64,000 bases of DNA from Hofstenia miamia (GCA_900660155.1 CABFPE010001141.1:1-64000); one strand, 5' to 3'; positions 41,548 through 53,640 are shown, counted from the first letter of the stretch. Numbers and translations are program-made. Notes: a model not told the origin generated them from the letters alone.

Positions 41548-42450
41548 TCATTGAAAGGATTGCTTAAAACTTGTTCATATCACTCCTGTTTTTAGGAAAA
41601 ACGATCCGTCTGATGGAAATATTGTCGACCAATTTTAATTATTTCCCCAATAAGCAAAATTTTCGATTATTATAGGAGCAAATAACGGAACATCTCACTA
41701 TGCCAACTATCAAATGCTCAATTTGGATTTCGTAATCATTTTTCAACCTTATTAAATGCTACAGAAAAATAGAGATAATCACTAGATGCAAATAAATTCG
41801 TAGCTATTGCCTACTTAGATCTTTCTAACGCTTTCGATTCTATTGATCATAGCATATATTAACAAAAAATTTATCAAATAATAGGATTTTCTAGCAGTAG
41901 CAGAAATTTGATAACTAACTACTCGAAGCATAGATTTCAGAGAGTCAAAGTAAGTGATGAATTTTCTGATTGGCTACGGTTTAGCAATAGCGTCCATCAG
42001 GGGACAATTTTAGTTCCCCTTCTTTTCAGTATATATGTAACGAATTGCATACGATAACTGATTGTAATTTAATTCTATATGCCGCTGAAATCTGCATATT
42101 CAACGAAAATAAATAGGTGCATTTAACAATTGAATCTGTAGCGCATACTAGTAACAAATTGCCAACATATTTCAACATGTATAAATTACTCATAAATGAA
42201 AGTAAACAGAATTTTGTATTTTGCAGCCCACTACGTAGACAATGTTTAGTATTTAGGGGCATACTTTGACTCAAAGCCAAATTTTTAATTTGACATCAAT
42301 GCAATAGTCTAAAAATTGGCTATAGGTATAAGAAGTATGCGAATGACAGTAATGCAATTTTCTTGAATTTTAAAATTTGCGAAAGTTTCAAGCCGAATAA
42401 ATGCATAAAATACGTATTCTTGCTCTATGCTATAAAATTCGGTGATAAAC
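41548..42450 (+). mobile_element. CR1-type LINE fragment, RT and thumb (decayed)
   Basis: Plus strand with stops: NAQFGFRNHFSTLLNATEK, FVAIAYLDLSNAFDSIDHS (motif A), SDWLRFSNSVHQGTILVPLL (degraded motif B), then the thumb (YLGAYFDSKPNF) and LAIGIRSMRMTVMQF, closely related to the copies at 38401 and 59716. It is cut on the left by the hAT insertion at 39905-41539. Confidence 0.7.
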
Positions 42451-43018
42451 TGAAATGGTTTATGTTTTAATTTTAATGCAAGACAATATTACGTACTAAC
42501 TTCCTCGTTTTGATTGTGCATGTTAATCGCTCTAAAAACAATCTAAATTAATGAAATAACATTACTAAAAATACTATTGTCATAGAGCTATTGCGGCCTA
42601 CAGAACGGTATGTAAACTGTGTCACTGTGCAATAATGAAGAAATTACGATTGACATTATTTACTTTGAAATTCAAGCAAGCATCAATGCCTGCACTCAGT
42701 AGAGTACACAAGGGGGGGGACATGATGGCATGTCTCCCCGTCAGGTTTTCAAAATTGATTTTAATTGGTTAAATCAAACAATTTTTGGTAAAAATAGAAA
42801 AATTTAAAATCTAAGGTTCTCAAATTCAATTTTTAAGGTCTATTTTCTCAATATCTTCAAAAATTTTAGTTATGGCTAAAATGTCCTCCCTGCTATCCAT
42901 TCCATAATCAAGGTTCACTTTGTCCATAATGGACATAAATTTTTTCTATCATGCCATTATGGTATCCAAAATATGGTACGTAATGGTATGGTGCCATACC
43001 ATAGTCGACACATCTGTT
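42451..43018. other. No gene recognised
   Basis: AT-rich, with a G homopolymer at 42712-42719 beside a small GACATGATGGCATGTC hairpin, and a run of ATGGTA/TACCAT inverted motifs at 42955-43005. Possibly an eroded MITE. Confidence 0.35.
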
Positions 43019-45380
43019 TTAACATCCTGAGTCCCGCTGTGCTCGGCCGAGTACACGAGTAAACTTTGATCTCTTGGCGCGAGCGCACTGATAGGCCAGT
43101 TTATCAATCTCAGCTTAATAAAATATTAGTTTAGCTATTTAGCGGTATTAAATGAAATCGAGTTTAACGTTTTAATTGCATAGCATTGGCTTCACAGACA
43201 ATGCTGATTTTAATCTACTGATGCCTGGAAATAAAATCGGCTATAATTACATTCTGTGTCAATTCAACAATTGTATTCTACATGAAATATGTTTATTAAT
43301 ATCTACCAAATTGATATATTGTATTTTCCTTATACCTTAAGCAGTGTGTTTAAAGTTATTATTGATTCTTTCTATTGTACTCGTCTGAGTACAGTCGGGT
43401 TGCAAATTCCGAAACACTAAGTAAAACTAAACTTTTTAATAATGTTTCAACCTGATTGTTTTGTTATTATTTCAGATTCCTGTGATAAAAGTGTTATGTC
43501 TGCCACCAAATCTCTTCGTCAAGCGGCTGTAAAGGCACGTTCTAATATTGTTTCTTGGATGGATTTTGATAATTCATATATTGAAGATTTTGCGAGCAAT
43601 ATCGATATTCAGGAGGAACTGGATACCAACTATCAAGCAGATTCGCCTTAAGCGATTATGATTTCAGCAGAAGATAATATTGAGCCTGCATCTGATGAAG
43701 ATATTATTGGAAATCATTCAAACAAAAAAATTCGTCAAATGAAATGGATTCTCAATAACGATTTCACTTTTCCTCAAATTGAAATTCGTCAGGATATTTA
43801 TCATTATGAGATGGATATGCTTGCTAAGGAAAGTTCTATGACAAGATTTCTAGCCTATATTCCGAGCAGATTCTTAGACAACATGGCTACATTTACGCAC
43901 GAAAAAATAGTTGGCAAAGGTCAACGTATTGGATTGGAGTTAAATGAATCCGCAAGGCTTAAATACATGACAATACTTATTCGAACTTCATTATTTCGAA
44001 TCCCATCGCTCAGATTGTATTGGAACTAGAAGCTGGCGTTTAAAGGAGTGAGCAATATTATGTCTCGAGATTCTTTTTACAAAATTCGAGAGCGAACTTA
44101 AAAGTTGTTCGAGACATGTATGTTAGTAATGAAGAGCGCTTATTTAAGCCATTGTGGAAAATATTCCCCATTTATGATCAAATTCGCGAAACAATGCGAG
44201 GTTGCCCTAACCGCGAGACAATGTAAGTTTGGACGAAATTATTGTACCTTTTGAGGGGCCATGCCTTACAAGGTAGTCAAAAAATCCAAGCCACAATCTG
44301 CCGGTCAAAAATATACGCTTTGGAAACCCCCTAAGGATTGATTTTGGATTTTATCCCTTACCAAGGCAAGGGAACCAAAGAAGGTGAAGCAGTGATTTTG
44401 AAATTGACTAAAAATATTGAGAAAGGTGTCATTTTTTATACGGGTCGTTTTTTCACAACTATTGGGAACATAGAAAAAACAAATGAGAAAGATATTGGAT
44501 TGACGGGAACAGTAATGAAAAACCAATTACCAGTTGCTCTTTCTGCAAAACCACCAAAAAGCTTATAGAGCGTGGTGAAACAAAGACATTTGTTCTAGAA
44601 GATGGTGTAATGGCATTAACATTTTGGCAAGATAGTAGCTTGGTGATATGTTTAGGCAATCAGCAAGCACAACTTCCTATGAAAAAATTCAAAAGGTGGG
44701 TATCAGGGCTCTCTTCAAGGCAAACATTTCCGTAGCCGTTTGTTATTGATCAATATAACAAATTCATGGGAGGTGTTGACCTTGGTGGCCGAATTCTGCA
44801 CTTCATTCACATTTTGGGTATCGTACCAAAAATGGACTGTCAGAAGTATAGTCATCACGCAGTGAGGATGTCTATTATTAACATTTGGATTGAACAACAG
44901 AAAAAAGTAACATTTCTAGAATTCGCAATGGACCTTACTGAAAAAATGCTGGTGAAAGAAAATGAAATTAATACATCGCAAATGTTTCTGAATATGACAA
45001 ATGTCCAACCAGACAAACGCGGATTTCCATCTATGTCACAAAGATTGGGTGACACCCATATGCCAGAATTTGTTCCCATGAAGAATCCAGCTCGGTGCAA
45101 ACGCTGCAGTAAGGGGAAAACACGCTGGTGTTGTGTAAAATGCAGTGATATTACAAAGACTAGATTTATGTTATGTTTAAATCCGAATCAAAATTGTTTT
45201 GCTAAATTTCATAATGGAAAATGATTATTTAATTTTAATTGAATGAATTAAATCATTTAACGGTTTTAGAGCTTTCATATTGCAAAATTACGGTAATAAA
45301 AGAGGATATAATAGGATTCCATTATTGGTATAGATTAGCACAAATCAGACCCAGCTGTTCTCAACCGAGGACAGCAATTT
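43019..45380 (+). mobile_element. piggyBac-type DNA transposon, decayed
   Basis: The left end is placed at TTAA 43019-43022, followed by GAGTCCCGCTGTGCTCGGCC. An inverted relative of that motif is at 43376-43399 (TGTACTCGTCTGAGTACAG) and a third copy is at 45346-45375 (AGACCCAGCTGTTCTCAACC), a terminal/subterminal repeat layout. The transposase spans 43442-45224 on the plus strand: DMLAKESSMTRFLAYIPSRF, GLILDFIPYQGKGTKEGEAV, then YNKFMGGVDLGGRILHF (the hallmark MGGVDL block), and a C-terminal cysteine finger, CKRCSKGKTRWCCVKCSD...CLNPNQNCFAKFH. At least one in-frame stop (TAA, 43649-43651), a frame change after about 44030 and later ones make it inactive. The right outer terminus with TTAA was not found. 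Confidence 0.8.
44766..45224 (+). CDS. piggyBac transposase C-terminal reading
   Basis: 152 open codons from MGGVDL (44766) to the stop after FAKFHNGK. This covers the third catalytic-aspartate block (D in GGVDL), a KMDCQKY...NIWIEQQKK helix region, and a C-terminal zinc-binding module with seven C and a final H (CKRC, CCVKC, C, CFAKFH) that binds transposon ends in piggyBac-type transposases. GRILHFIHILGIVPKM replaces the usual DxxIxxYRIxxRTKKWW, so the copy has drifted. Confidence 0.75.
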   Translation: MGGVDLGGRILHFIHILGIVPKMDCQKYSHHAVRMSIINIWIEQQKKVTFLEFAMDLTEKMLVKENEINTSQMFLNMTNVQPDKRGFPSMSQRLGDTHMPEFVPMKNPARCKRCSKGKTRWCCVKCSDITKTRFMLCLNPNQNCFAKFHNGK

Positions 45381-45877
45381 CTCAAAAATCAAGTAATAAA
45401 GCCATAATTTAATTTCTATGGCATCTCATAACCATTTTTGTGCCCTGGAAAAACCAATAAAATTTGAAATAGGACTGATATTTTTGTGCAAAGTCTCAAG
45501 AGATTAAAGGGCCAAAATCAAAGTTTATAAAGGCCAAATGTGGTTACCCTATAAATATCTAGGTTGTTCATTTGTATATTTTTGAATTTTTCTCACAGTT
45601 GCATTGATTGCGGAGAGTGTGCGTGGAGTAGATATTTCAGAGAAACATTTTTCAATTAATCAATATCTTTAACGCTAGGCGTTTTTACATGCCCTGGAAA
45701 TTCGTATTAGGAGAAATAGAAGAACTGAATTCGCATTGCGAACGGAATATAAAGCAGCAACTCGTAGTGTGCAGTGATGATGTGATTGCGCAATCGTAAT
45801 ACCATTATCAGTAGAATGCGTTGTATGCCTTTCTTATTTACTCTGTGATTGTGAGCTTAACAGTGCGTTATTAGAAC
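45381..45877 (+). other. Upstream region of the ITM2-like gene
   Basis: Non-coding. From about 45600 the sequence is less AT-rich than the flanks (GATTGCGGAGAGTGTGCGTG) and would hold the promoter and 5' UTR. No clear TATA box or initiator was identified. Confidence 0.35.
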
Positions 45878-46666
45878 ATGACTATTTTCTCGTTTATGAT
45901 ACAGTCTAAAGACAAACTCAAGCCAGAAATTGAGTTTATCGACAATGAAGAACCTGTTCCGGAAATTCGATCGTTCAATCGGAATTATTTGATAATTAAG
46001 TTGTTATCTGCAATTATACTTCTAGCCGCGGCTACAAGTCTCTTTCTTGGATTTACAACTGAATTTGCAATTTTCCAAAGCGAAAAGCAGCCCTTGCCAC
46101 ATAGCATGGGTGTTTGGTTTGAGGGCAACGTTTATTGTTCAGACGAGGGCAGGCATTGTGAAAGCCTTCGGGAGTATGTAGACGCTGATACCACGGATGA
46201 CGTTGACTTCTTCAACATCGTCCCAAAACGTTTTGGAGAATTCAGTGCGAAAGTGATAGCCGATTTTCATCAAAATCAGTTTGGTATTCGCTATACCAAC
46301 TATATAAAAAGGAATGTCACCACGTACTGTCTAGTGGCCGACACCGAACTGAAACCATTTTTCCCTAACCCCGCATTGCTTTCCACTGTTCTAAGCACAA
46401 TGGAAGATGAGTTGGCAGATACTTTCAGACATCTTGAAATAGAGGAACTAAACACCCATAGTTTCATAATTACCGGGACAGAACCTCGCTCATTGCTTTC
46501 TCCACATATTGCTCGACTTTGTAAGGGAATCCCAACCTATGTTATGGAACCAATCAGCGTGAATGATATAATAGATACGTACTATCAAGACCGCTTGGAA
46601 ATTACTTTCTTCTTACCAAGCTCCAATACAGCAGCTCGCACAATACGTCTTGTGATTTCGCATTAA
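45878..46666 (+). CDS. ITM2-like type II membrane protein with BRICHOS domain
   Basis: 262 uninterrupted codons from ATG 45878. Residues 1-36 are charged and cytoplasmic, 37-59 form one membrane helix (YLIIKLLSAIILLAAATSLF), and the rest is lumenal, as in integral membrane protein 2. Residues about 118-222 match the BRICHOS region of ITM2: AKVIADFHQNQFGIRY aligns with ANIVHDFNKKLTAYLD of vertebrate ITM2B, TYCLVADTELKPFFPNP with KCYVIPLNTSIVMPP, and IARLCKGIPTY with IYRLCHDKETY. C151 and C215 are the expected disulfide pair, and NVT at 146-148 is a possible glycosylation site. BRICHOS acts as an intramolecular chaperone in the secretory pathway. No furin-type site is seen near the C terminus, unlike ITM2B. 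The gene is intronless here, whereas vertebrate ITM2 genes are split: retrocopy or lineage-specific intron loss. Full-length and intact, so probably functional. Confidence 0.8.
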   Translation: MTIFSFMIQSKDKLKPEIEFIDNEEPVPEIRSFNRNYLIIKLLSAIILLAAATSLFLGFTTEFAIFQSEKQPLPHSMGVWFEGNVYCSDEGRHCESLREYVDADTTDDVDFFNIVPKRFGEFSAKVIADFHQNQFGIRYTNYIKRNVTTYCLVADTELKPFFPNPALLSTVLSTMEDELADTFRHLEIEELNTHSFIITGTEPRSLLSPHIARLCKGIPTYVMEPISVNDIIDTYYQDRLEITFFLPSSNTAARTIRLVISH

Positions 46667-46717
46667 ATTTAAACATGACTCTTTCATTTATTTAAGTAAA
46701 CATTTCTATTCGCTTCA

Positions 46718-46723
46718 AATAAA
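46718..46723 (+). terminator. Polyadenylation signal AATAAA of the ITM2-like gene
   Basis: AATAAA 52 bases after the stop codon, the right place for 3' end formation with a short 3' UTR. Confidence 0.6.
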
Positions 46724-46982
46724 TTCTCTTGCTTTTTAACTCAAATATATGCGTGTGTACGCATCATTTGAACAATCAAAAAATATGTGATGTTCAGGAC
46801 TGTTATGAAATGCCATACATATGACTATGTTGGATTCAATTTGTAACATTAAAATCAAAGCAATGTCAGTAAATTGATGTCTAATGCATTTCTTTGAATA
46901 CGACGCTTCCTTCATCGTGATTAATGACTATCAGGGGCGGATACAAAAAAAAATTAAAGGGGGCCCAATGTAGAATAAAATG

Positions 46983-47112
46983 CTATATATATATATATAT
47001 ATATATAAAATGCTATATATATATATATNNNNNNNNNNNNNNNNNNNNNNNNNNNNNNNNNNNNNNNNNNNNNNNNNNNNNNNNNTATATATATATATAT
47101 ATATATATATAT
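46983..47112. repeat. (AT)n with assembly gap
   Basis: AT dinucleotide runs on both sides of a 57-base N gap (47029-47085), so the true microsatellite length is unknown. Just upstream (46931-46970) is AGGGGCGGATACAAAAAA...GGGGGCCCAATG, which resembles an eroded transposon end. Confidence 0.9.
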
Positions 47113-47144
47113 GTAAGCAAACTGAGCTTTCTAATACTATTTGA

Positions 47145-47557
47145 ATGTGACGACAGTCTTAAATATCGATGTCGATGTTTTACCATCATCGTCAGTTTAC
47201 AAAATATGCGGTAAATAAATTTACAATAAACTACACTAAATATAAATGATCTTATTACATACACTTAGAATAAATTTAAGGTCATCATGCTTTTTTTCGA
47301 TTTAATAATTTACCTTTTGTTGTTTCTTTTTATATATATATTCCTTCTGCTATTTTCGGATGTTTAATTCTTAGTAAAGTTTTAAATTGATCTTTTTTAG
47401 TTTGATGGTGATGGGTAAAAATTTCTGAATTCAGATGACCTCTTAAATGCTCATTAGATCTTATTCTCAGATGTCGCTTAGTTTCACCGATATATGATTT
47501 ATCGCAATCATCACATGTATATTTGTAGACTAGGGATGAAACTAAGTTTTTTGGGAT
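47145..47557 (-). mobile_element. Penelope-like element, 3' part, inverted copy
   Basis: The reverse complement of 47779-48190 with few differences. It contains the same GIY-YIG endonuclease coding end and 3' UTR, read on the minus strand, and stops abruptly at 47557 (GGGAT) where the plus-strand copy begins. It forms one arm of a 413-bp inverted repeat. Confidence 0.85.
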
Positions 47558-48188
47558 TTTGGTTGAAAAGGATTACTGTAAAGAAAACCAGCAATATGTG
47601 AAAAATACCAACAAAGAAACGAAAATTGAAGTCTATTTGACAATACCATATCTAAGTAACCAAGTTGAGAAATTCAAAAAAAAGAGTGAGAAATCTGAAT
47701 GTAAAACTAAAAATTACTAAGATCACCCCGATTTTTATAACTTTTAAAACAAAAGATATGTTTAATAACAAAGACGATATCCCAAAAAACTTAGTTTCAT
47801 CCCTAGTCTACAAATATACATGTGATGATTGCGATAAATCATATATCGGTGAAACTAAGCGACATCTGAGAATAAGATCTAATGAGCATTTAAGAGGTCA
47901 TCTGAATTCAGAAATTTTTACCCATCACTATCAAACTAAAAAAGACCAATTTAAAACTTTACTAAGAATTAAACATCCGAAAATAGCAGAGGCAATATAT
48001 ATAAAAAGAAACAACAAAGGGTAAATTATTAAATCGAAAACAAAGCATGATGACCTTAAATTTATTCTAAGTGTATGTAATAAGATCATTTATATTTAGT
48101 GTAGTTTATTGTAAATTTATTTACCGCATATTTTGTAAACTGACGATGATGGTAAAACATCGACATCGATATTTAAGACTGTCGTCAC

Positions 48189-48190
<2 letters not shown>
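47558..48190 (+). mobile_element. Penelope-like element, linker, GIY-YIG endonuclease and 3' UTR
   Basis: The plus strand reads KIEVYLTIPYLSNQVEKFKK, then a frame with SSLVYKYTCDDCDKSYIGET and KRHLRIRSNEHLRGH, closing at 48024. VYxxxCxxCxxxYIGETxRxLxxRxxEH is the GIY-YIG endonuclease of Penelope-like retroelements, with the CCHH-type cysteines ahead of YIG, and the PYLSNQVEK stretch is the usual linker after the RT. The RT itself is absent (5'-truncated). A single frame change lies near 47665 between linker and endonuclease. The 3' UTR runs to 48190 and is followed by (AT)n. Confidence 0.8.

Positions 48191-48191
<1 letters not shown>

Positions 48192-48229
<38 letters not shown>
48192..48229. 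repeat. (AT)n microsatellite
   Basis: AT run directly after the Penelope 3' end. An AT tract also borders the inverted copy on the left (47086-47112). Confidence 0.95.
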
Positions 48230-48230
<1 letters not shown>

Positions 48231-51200
48231 CTACATGTTTTTTTAACAGTCAAAAAGAGTCAAGGTGATAAGAATTTGATAATATGAAGCCACTACATTA
48301 CATGGAGCTTGTTACATCATGTTTAGTACTATTACTCCTCGTTTATGGAGACTTCTCTAAATCTGCCACTGTTAAAATTTTGGGAGATGATATCCTTAAT
48401 GAAGTATTTTGAATAAATAAAGGGCCAAACACATTTATTTCCTTGTTTTTTAATACAGTGTAGCTGTAATAATATTAATGCATTATAAATAATAATTGTA
48501 AAGGAATATTTTGGTTATATCCCTCTACGTGTCATTGTGTATTAACTAGTGAGTAATAATTTTTTCGATAGTTACTATGGATAAACAGGCATTGTATAAA
48601 ACGGTTTTTTATAAAGTTTACTTTTTCTAGCCTTTGTATTTGCTTCAAGGAATGAGAGGTGGTATAATTTACTTTATATTGCAATCTCTTGTTTCAACGT
48701 AGTTGACTTTAAAATAGATTCTTTCATTTGGCTGTTGGTAATATTTGTTACATCTTGTAGTGCATATGATGCCAATTGTTGATTGCGCAAAACCATATCA
48801 TCAATAACGAAATACATTATCAACGATTACTTCAAGATAAATGTGTAATGTGTTCAAGATAAATGTGCCTTACTAAGCAAATTTGTTTGTATTATTAATG
48901 CAGTAACTATTGATTATTTTTGGATTAATTTGCTGATAGTTTACTACTATCTAATCTCAGGCATTACTTAGTATTGACAAAATGTAATTACTACACGAGA
49001 CAGTTAAACTTTATTATTTACTACGAAATTTAAATAATATACATATAATATGGGTCTCTCTGCTTGCGGAATGCCAAGAATATCGTTTCACGGCAAATTT
49101 TTGTTTTATAGAAGCTGGGTCTCAAATTGCATTTCATGCACTCAAAGTCACTCGCTTCACACGTTATAAAGCGCTAATTCACTATAAATGGACTATACCC
49201 AAACTTTGGCGAATTAGTTCTTACTCCAACTCGATTTATTTCCAAAATAACTATTTATGATTCGGGATTCAGCTCCAGCTGTAAACCGAAGACATAATAA
49301 TCAACTCCCACAAACTTTAATATTAATTGAAAAAGATGAATAAACACAATGGATGACCCAAGAATTGAATAAATGGGTTCTACACGTACCTGATTGCTGA
49401 TTGAGAATAAATACTTTCAAACCGTGCCATCATTTAATTACTCAAAATCTAGTGAAGCTCATGCTATCTAGTTAACTTTCCTTATACTCGTTTTAGTATT
49501 GTTGCCCAAAAATATTCTCTTGAAATAATACATACTCATGAGGTAAATTGTGAAGTTGCAGGAACGATTCCAATACCCTTTGGTAGGAGCAGAAGCCTTT
49601 TTAGCGAGTTGAGAAGAGCAGTCTATCGCACTTATTGCAAACATTAAGATTTCAAGTCACTCAAACAATTCATCAGTATCTGAAAAAATGAGAAAGACAT
49701 TTTTGCAGTTACAACTTGCAGTTTAGCAAAAACAAATGTTCACAGCGGAAATTACTCCTCCATTCTTTTCAAATACGAGCTGTATGCAATTCTTGTCAAT
49801 TTTTTTTGTGGTTGATTGAAAGGAATCGTATATTTTGTAACTCTGAACTTTGAATCATCTAAGTGCTTCATAACTAGATTTAGTCTAAAATTTTGACAAA
49901 AGCACATGTGCATGACTATTTGTTTTGATTAGCTTATAATAAATTTTTTCAGGATTTTTTTAGGCAGTGAAATCTGTCTACTCTGGAGAATCGCAAGAAC
50001 TGATAACAACATAAATACTAGCAAAATATAATAATGTACAAATTTATAAAAAGAAATGCGTTTACGATAATTTAAACATAAACAAATCCAAGATTTTGAA
50101 GAGTTGAAATTTATCGCAGATCATTGTTATTTGCAAAAAAATTTGGTAATTTTCCCTAAACCTGACATTTCAACAATCAAATTAGAATTCAAACGCGTAA
50201 TACTCTTCTCTTTTTACGGAGGCTTGCTAATATAATTAAATTAATGTGTTGCCTGCAATGGCAATTGGCGGTTAATTATATTTTTTAAGAAACTAAAAAA
50301 CCCATCAAGTTGATTGATAGCGACTGCATACATTAAAAACCAATAGAAATAAAATGACCTTAACAGTAACCAATGCTCTCAGCAGACTCAAATTGAAAAA
50401 ATCATTGGATTCTTAAAGAAATCTTAGTTAAGGTGAAGTTAGTGATAGTTTGCGTGAAGCTTGAAATTTCATGGGCGTCAATAGAAATTGGCAAAATTTC
50501 TTAGTTTACAAACTTTGAAACCTCACATATTCAGAAGTGTAGTAACTACTTCGATTACTAAATTTAATTCATTGGGCGTTTGGCTCCACTTTAGACGGTA
50601 ATGAAGGATAAAGAATCATTTCTTATTGCAAAATATGTCCACCAATAGTAAAAAATGAATCATTGAACAAAGATTTCTAGGCAATATGAGATGATTTAGG
50701 TGCTGCAGAATCCTATTTTTAATGCCTTTCACTATAATAATTAAAATAAATTTTTAATGCCAATATTTTTCTGAAAAGACTAGAATTTTAAGACAATGCT
50801 CTTTCTCTTTAAAAAACTTTTCGACATATGACGCAGAGGGTTTAAATATACTTATTGTTTTTCGATTTAAATCAGCACAAAATTCAAAAAGTCAGCATTA
50901 ATTTGCAATACACATATGACAAAACTTGAAATCAAATTTAGAAAAAAATTATCATTAATAATGCAAAGTAGAAAATTGGAATGATTATAATTCTGGATAC
51001 TTAGGTCACCAGTTGGCATTACTTTGGCAGTTTCGTAATTTTAAAATAATCTTTTAAAGTTATGCAACGAAGTAATAGAATATCTAGAAAGAGTGGAGGA
51101 AATTATATTATTCATTGAAGAATAACTCTTACTCATTAAGCAAATCGTCTAATCTAATCACTAGTTAGCTTTCAGTTTGATTGAGTAGAATGTTTTCAAT

Positions 51201-53440
51201 AATGAAACAAACATTTAGAGTAGAGTGTTCTAAAAATTTACGAAATTATTATTGTAGGAACAAATTCTATTAATAAATTTACCTTAACCTTTTCATACCA
51301 GACCTACATAAATCCTATCTCTCAGATATAATACTTTTAAAAAGCATATTAAGAGAATTTCATGTGCAATAGTCTTTTGAAGTGTGATATTTTTTATGGT
51401 CCCCAATTTGAAGACCTTGGTATGAACTGTTAGCAGCAAAATGCTAAAAACTTGAAATTTTTCAATCACACAATAAATGTACTATGTAAAGAGGTCAAAT
51501 TTAGGATGAAGTCAGTTATGCATACTAGTAGAGTATAAATTGAGAAACATATCTTAGGAAATATCAAAAAATGTGACAAAAATTGGTCGATAATAGATAC
51601 AATACAAAACAATAGTAAAACCAATGCTGAAACCGCAAAGCTTTAAAAATACCATAGATTTAAACAATAAATACAAGAAATTAGAATTATATTAAAAACA
51701 AGCAAAAGACGTACATTTAAAAATATGGTCCCCAATTAGGACCTTGTTATGAAATGGATTTTTGAAAATTTTTAATGATTGTATATAAAATTATTAAAGG
51801 CTTTTACCTGAAAACCATTAACGTGACAGAAGAGAGTCTCCTCTTTCCTTTTCGCTCTAAACCCGAGATCCATCTCTGTACCATTGATGCATGCATTCGG
51901 CCTCGCGACCTCCGAATTTGATCATGGCAGGCCTCAATGGATTTTAGATATCTTTGCACATATCAAGTAACAATCAAAGGTATTTATTGCTTCCAAGGGT
52001 TGGGTTCAAAACTTTATAAATACATGAACATTATGAACAACCTCAGCCAAAACAATACGTTTTAATTGAAAATTTCAACATTGCATTAAAGCACGTTCCC
52101 AATAGACCCGTACCCGCCCCAAGCCGAGAATGCAATTTTCTTAGAAGTTATTAAGCAATTTGAAAATGTTCGACTACATTTCAAATACAATTCACATACA
52201 TTATGTCAATTTCTCAATTTTTTATTAATAAAATTGATATTTTTTAAAAAAAAAATCTTTTTTAAGATGCTCATATTGTGGAATTAAGAGAGCACCCATA
52301 GTCGCTCAACCTATAATAATTATGCCCATCCTCTGATATGGCGGGCAAAACCGGGCACCCGTGGTTGTTATCTGTACCTGCATATCGCGACTGCCCATGT
52401 CTCCCAATTGTATAATTTGCAAATAGGCTTGGAGAAAATTCCCTATAAATGCGAGAAAACGGTTTGTACTTTATAGTGACGCTAGGAAGTTTAAGGTTGA
52501 AAAAAATTAACGGAGTCTAACAAACTTAATTACTGCTTGGTGACAAATTTTTTAATAAGAGGTTTCCAGAATTTTTTCTTTCGAGGGTTCTTCATAATAA
52601 TAATAATTTACATTGTTTTCAAAGAAACCGGTCGTGTTTAGTATGCTCTTTTATAGTTCAAATGAACGTTGAAGTATTTTTCTTATGTAAGCTTTTCTAC
52701 AATACTTCACCTATCCAAAGAATATACCGGCTTCTCCCATCAATGTGTTAACAGCATTTCTTAATACATTTTCTTTTCCACTGTACGAAATGTACAGAAG
52801 TCAGATCACAAGTAGTTACTAATACTTGAAAGGTATTTTAGTATCTCTCGTTTTGAAGAAAGAATTACTGATTATGAAAGGACTCCAATACAACTTTATA
52901 AAGAATTAGTACTAAGCAATGAACCAGTCAAATAGCCAAAAAAATGGTTCTAGAGATACCCCTGAAAGTTGTGTTTATGTAGGTTTACATAGACAAAAAC
53001 TACTTGTTTTGGAATTGAAAAACCTGAGAAAAACTTAATGTCAAAAAGTATGAACTTCAATACGCATTCTTAGAAAATGTTCTCAATTTTCTATCTATTA
53101 GGAATTTAAAAGCATTGGGAAACATGATCCTTCTAAGACTAGACCCATATTACCTAATTTTGGTAGTGAATGGGTTAAAAGAATTATCATTTTGAAATGT
53201 TATTTGCTTAAAGACTTTGAAAATTGAATATTTAAAAAATAGGAGCTATATCGACAAGAGCGTATCAAACTTGGCTGTTTTGTGATTTTGGAAAACGTTA
53301 ATCGACTTATGTGTAATCTTCCCCTATCTTCTGCGTTCTATATGCATAGAAAATAGGAGATCACAATATTAGGCTACTTTGATTTTGTATTCTTTGATAG
53401 TGAATCAATGTCATCTTCCAATATTTACGATATGGATGTA
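48230..53440. other. 5.2-kb gene-free AT-rich region
   Basis: No open frame of 60 codons or more looks coding on either strand. Weak repeat signals only. 51283-51755 has piggyBac-like end motifs (TTAACCTTTTCATACCAGACC on the left; GGTCCCCAATTAGGACCTTG on the right; an internal GGTCCCCAATTTGAAGACCT copy at 51400) but no clean right TTAA. 52080-52400 has a GC-richer patch (TGGCGGGCAAAACCGGGCAC). At 53161 TAGTGAATGGGTTAA is another possible TTAA-type end. Ancient, unrecognisable mobile DNA or plain intergenic sequence. Confidence 0.4.
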
Positions 53441-53640
53441 TTAAGATAAGATAAGATAAGATAAGGTAAGAGAATCTTTATTCATATAAATGTTAACAAT
53501 TAAATAACTGATAATTTATCTGAATAGCGTCATTAAACTCACAAAAACACATTTATACAATTCACATAAATTACAAAATAAATCTTGCAGGCTATGGATA
53601 AATTACTATAGTACTATTTTAATAACGAGTTATAGTAATG
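53441..53640 (-). mobile_element. LINE 3' end with (TTATC)n tail
   Basis: Minus strand: matches the 3' UTR of the LINE at 60500-60680 almost base for base (AATTTATCCATAGCCTG, TTAATGACGCTATTCAGATA), ending in AATAAAGATTCT and a (TTATC)n tail at 53441-53465. A 5'-truncated insertion of about 200 bases. Confidence 0.85.
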
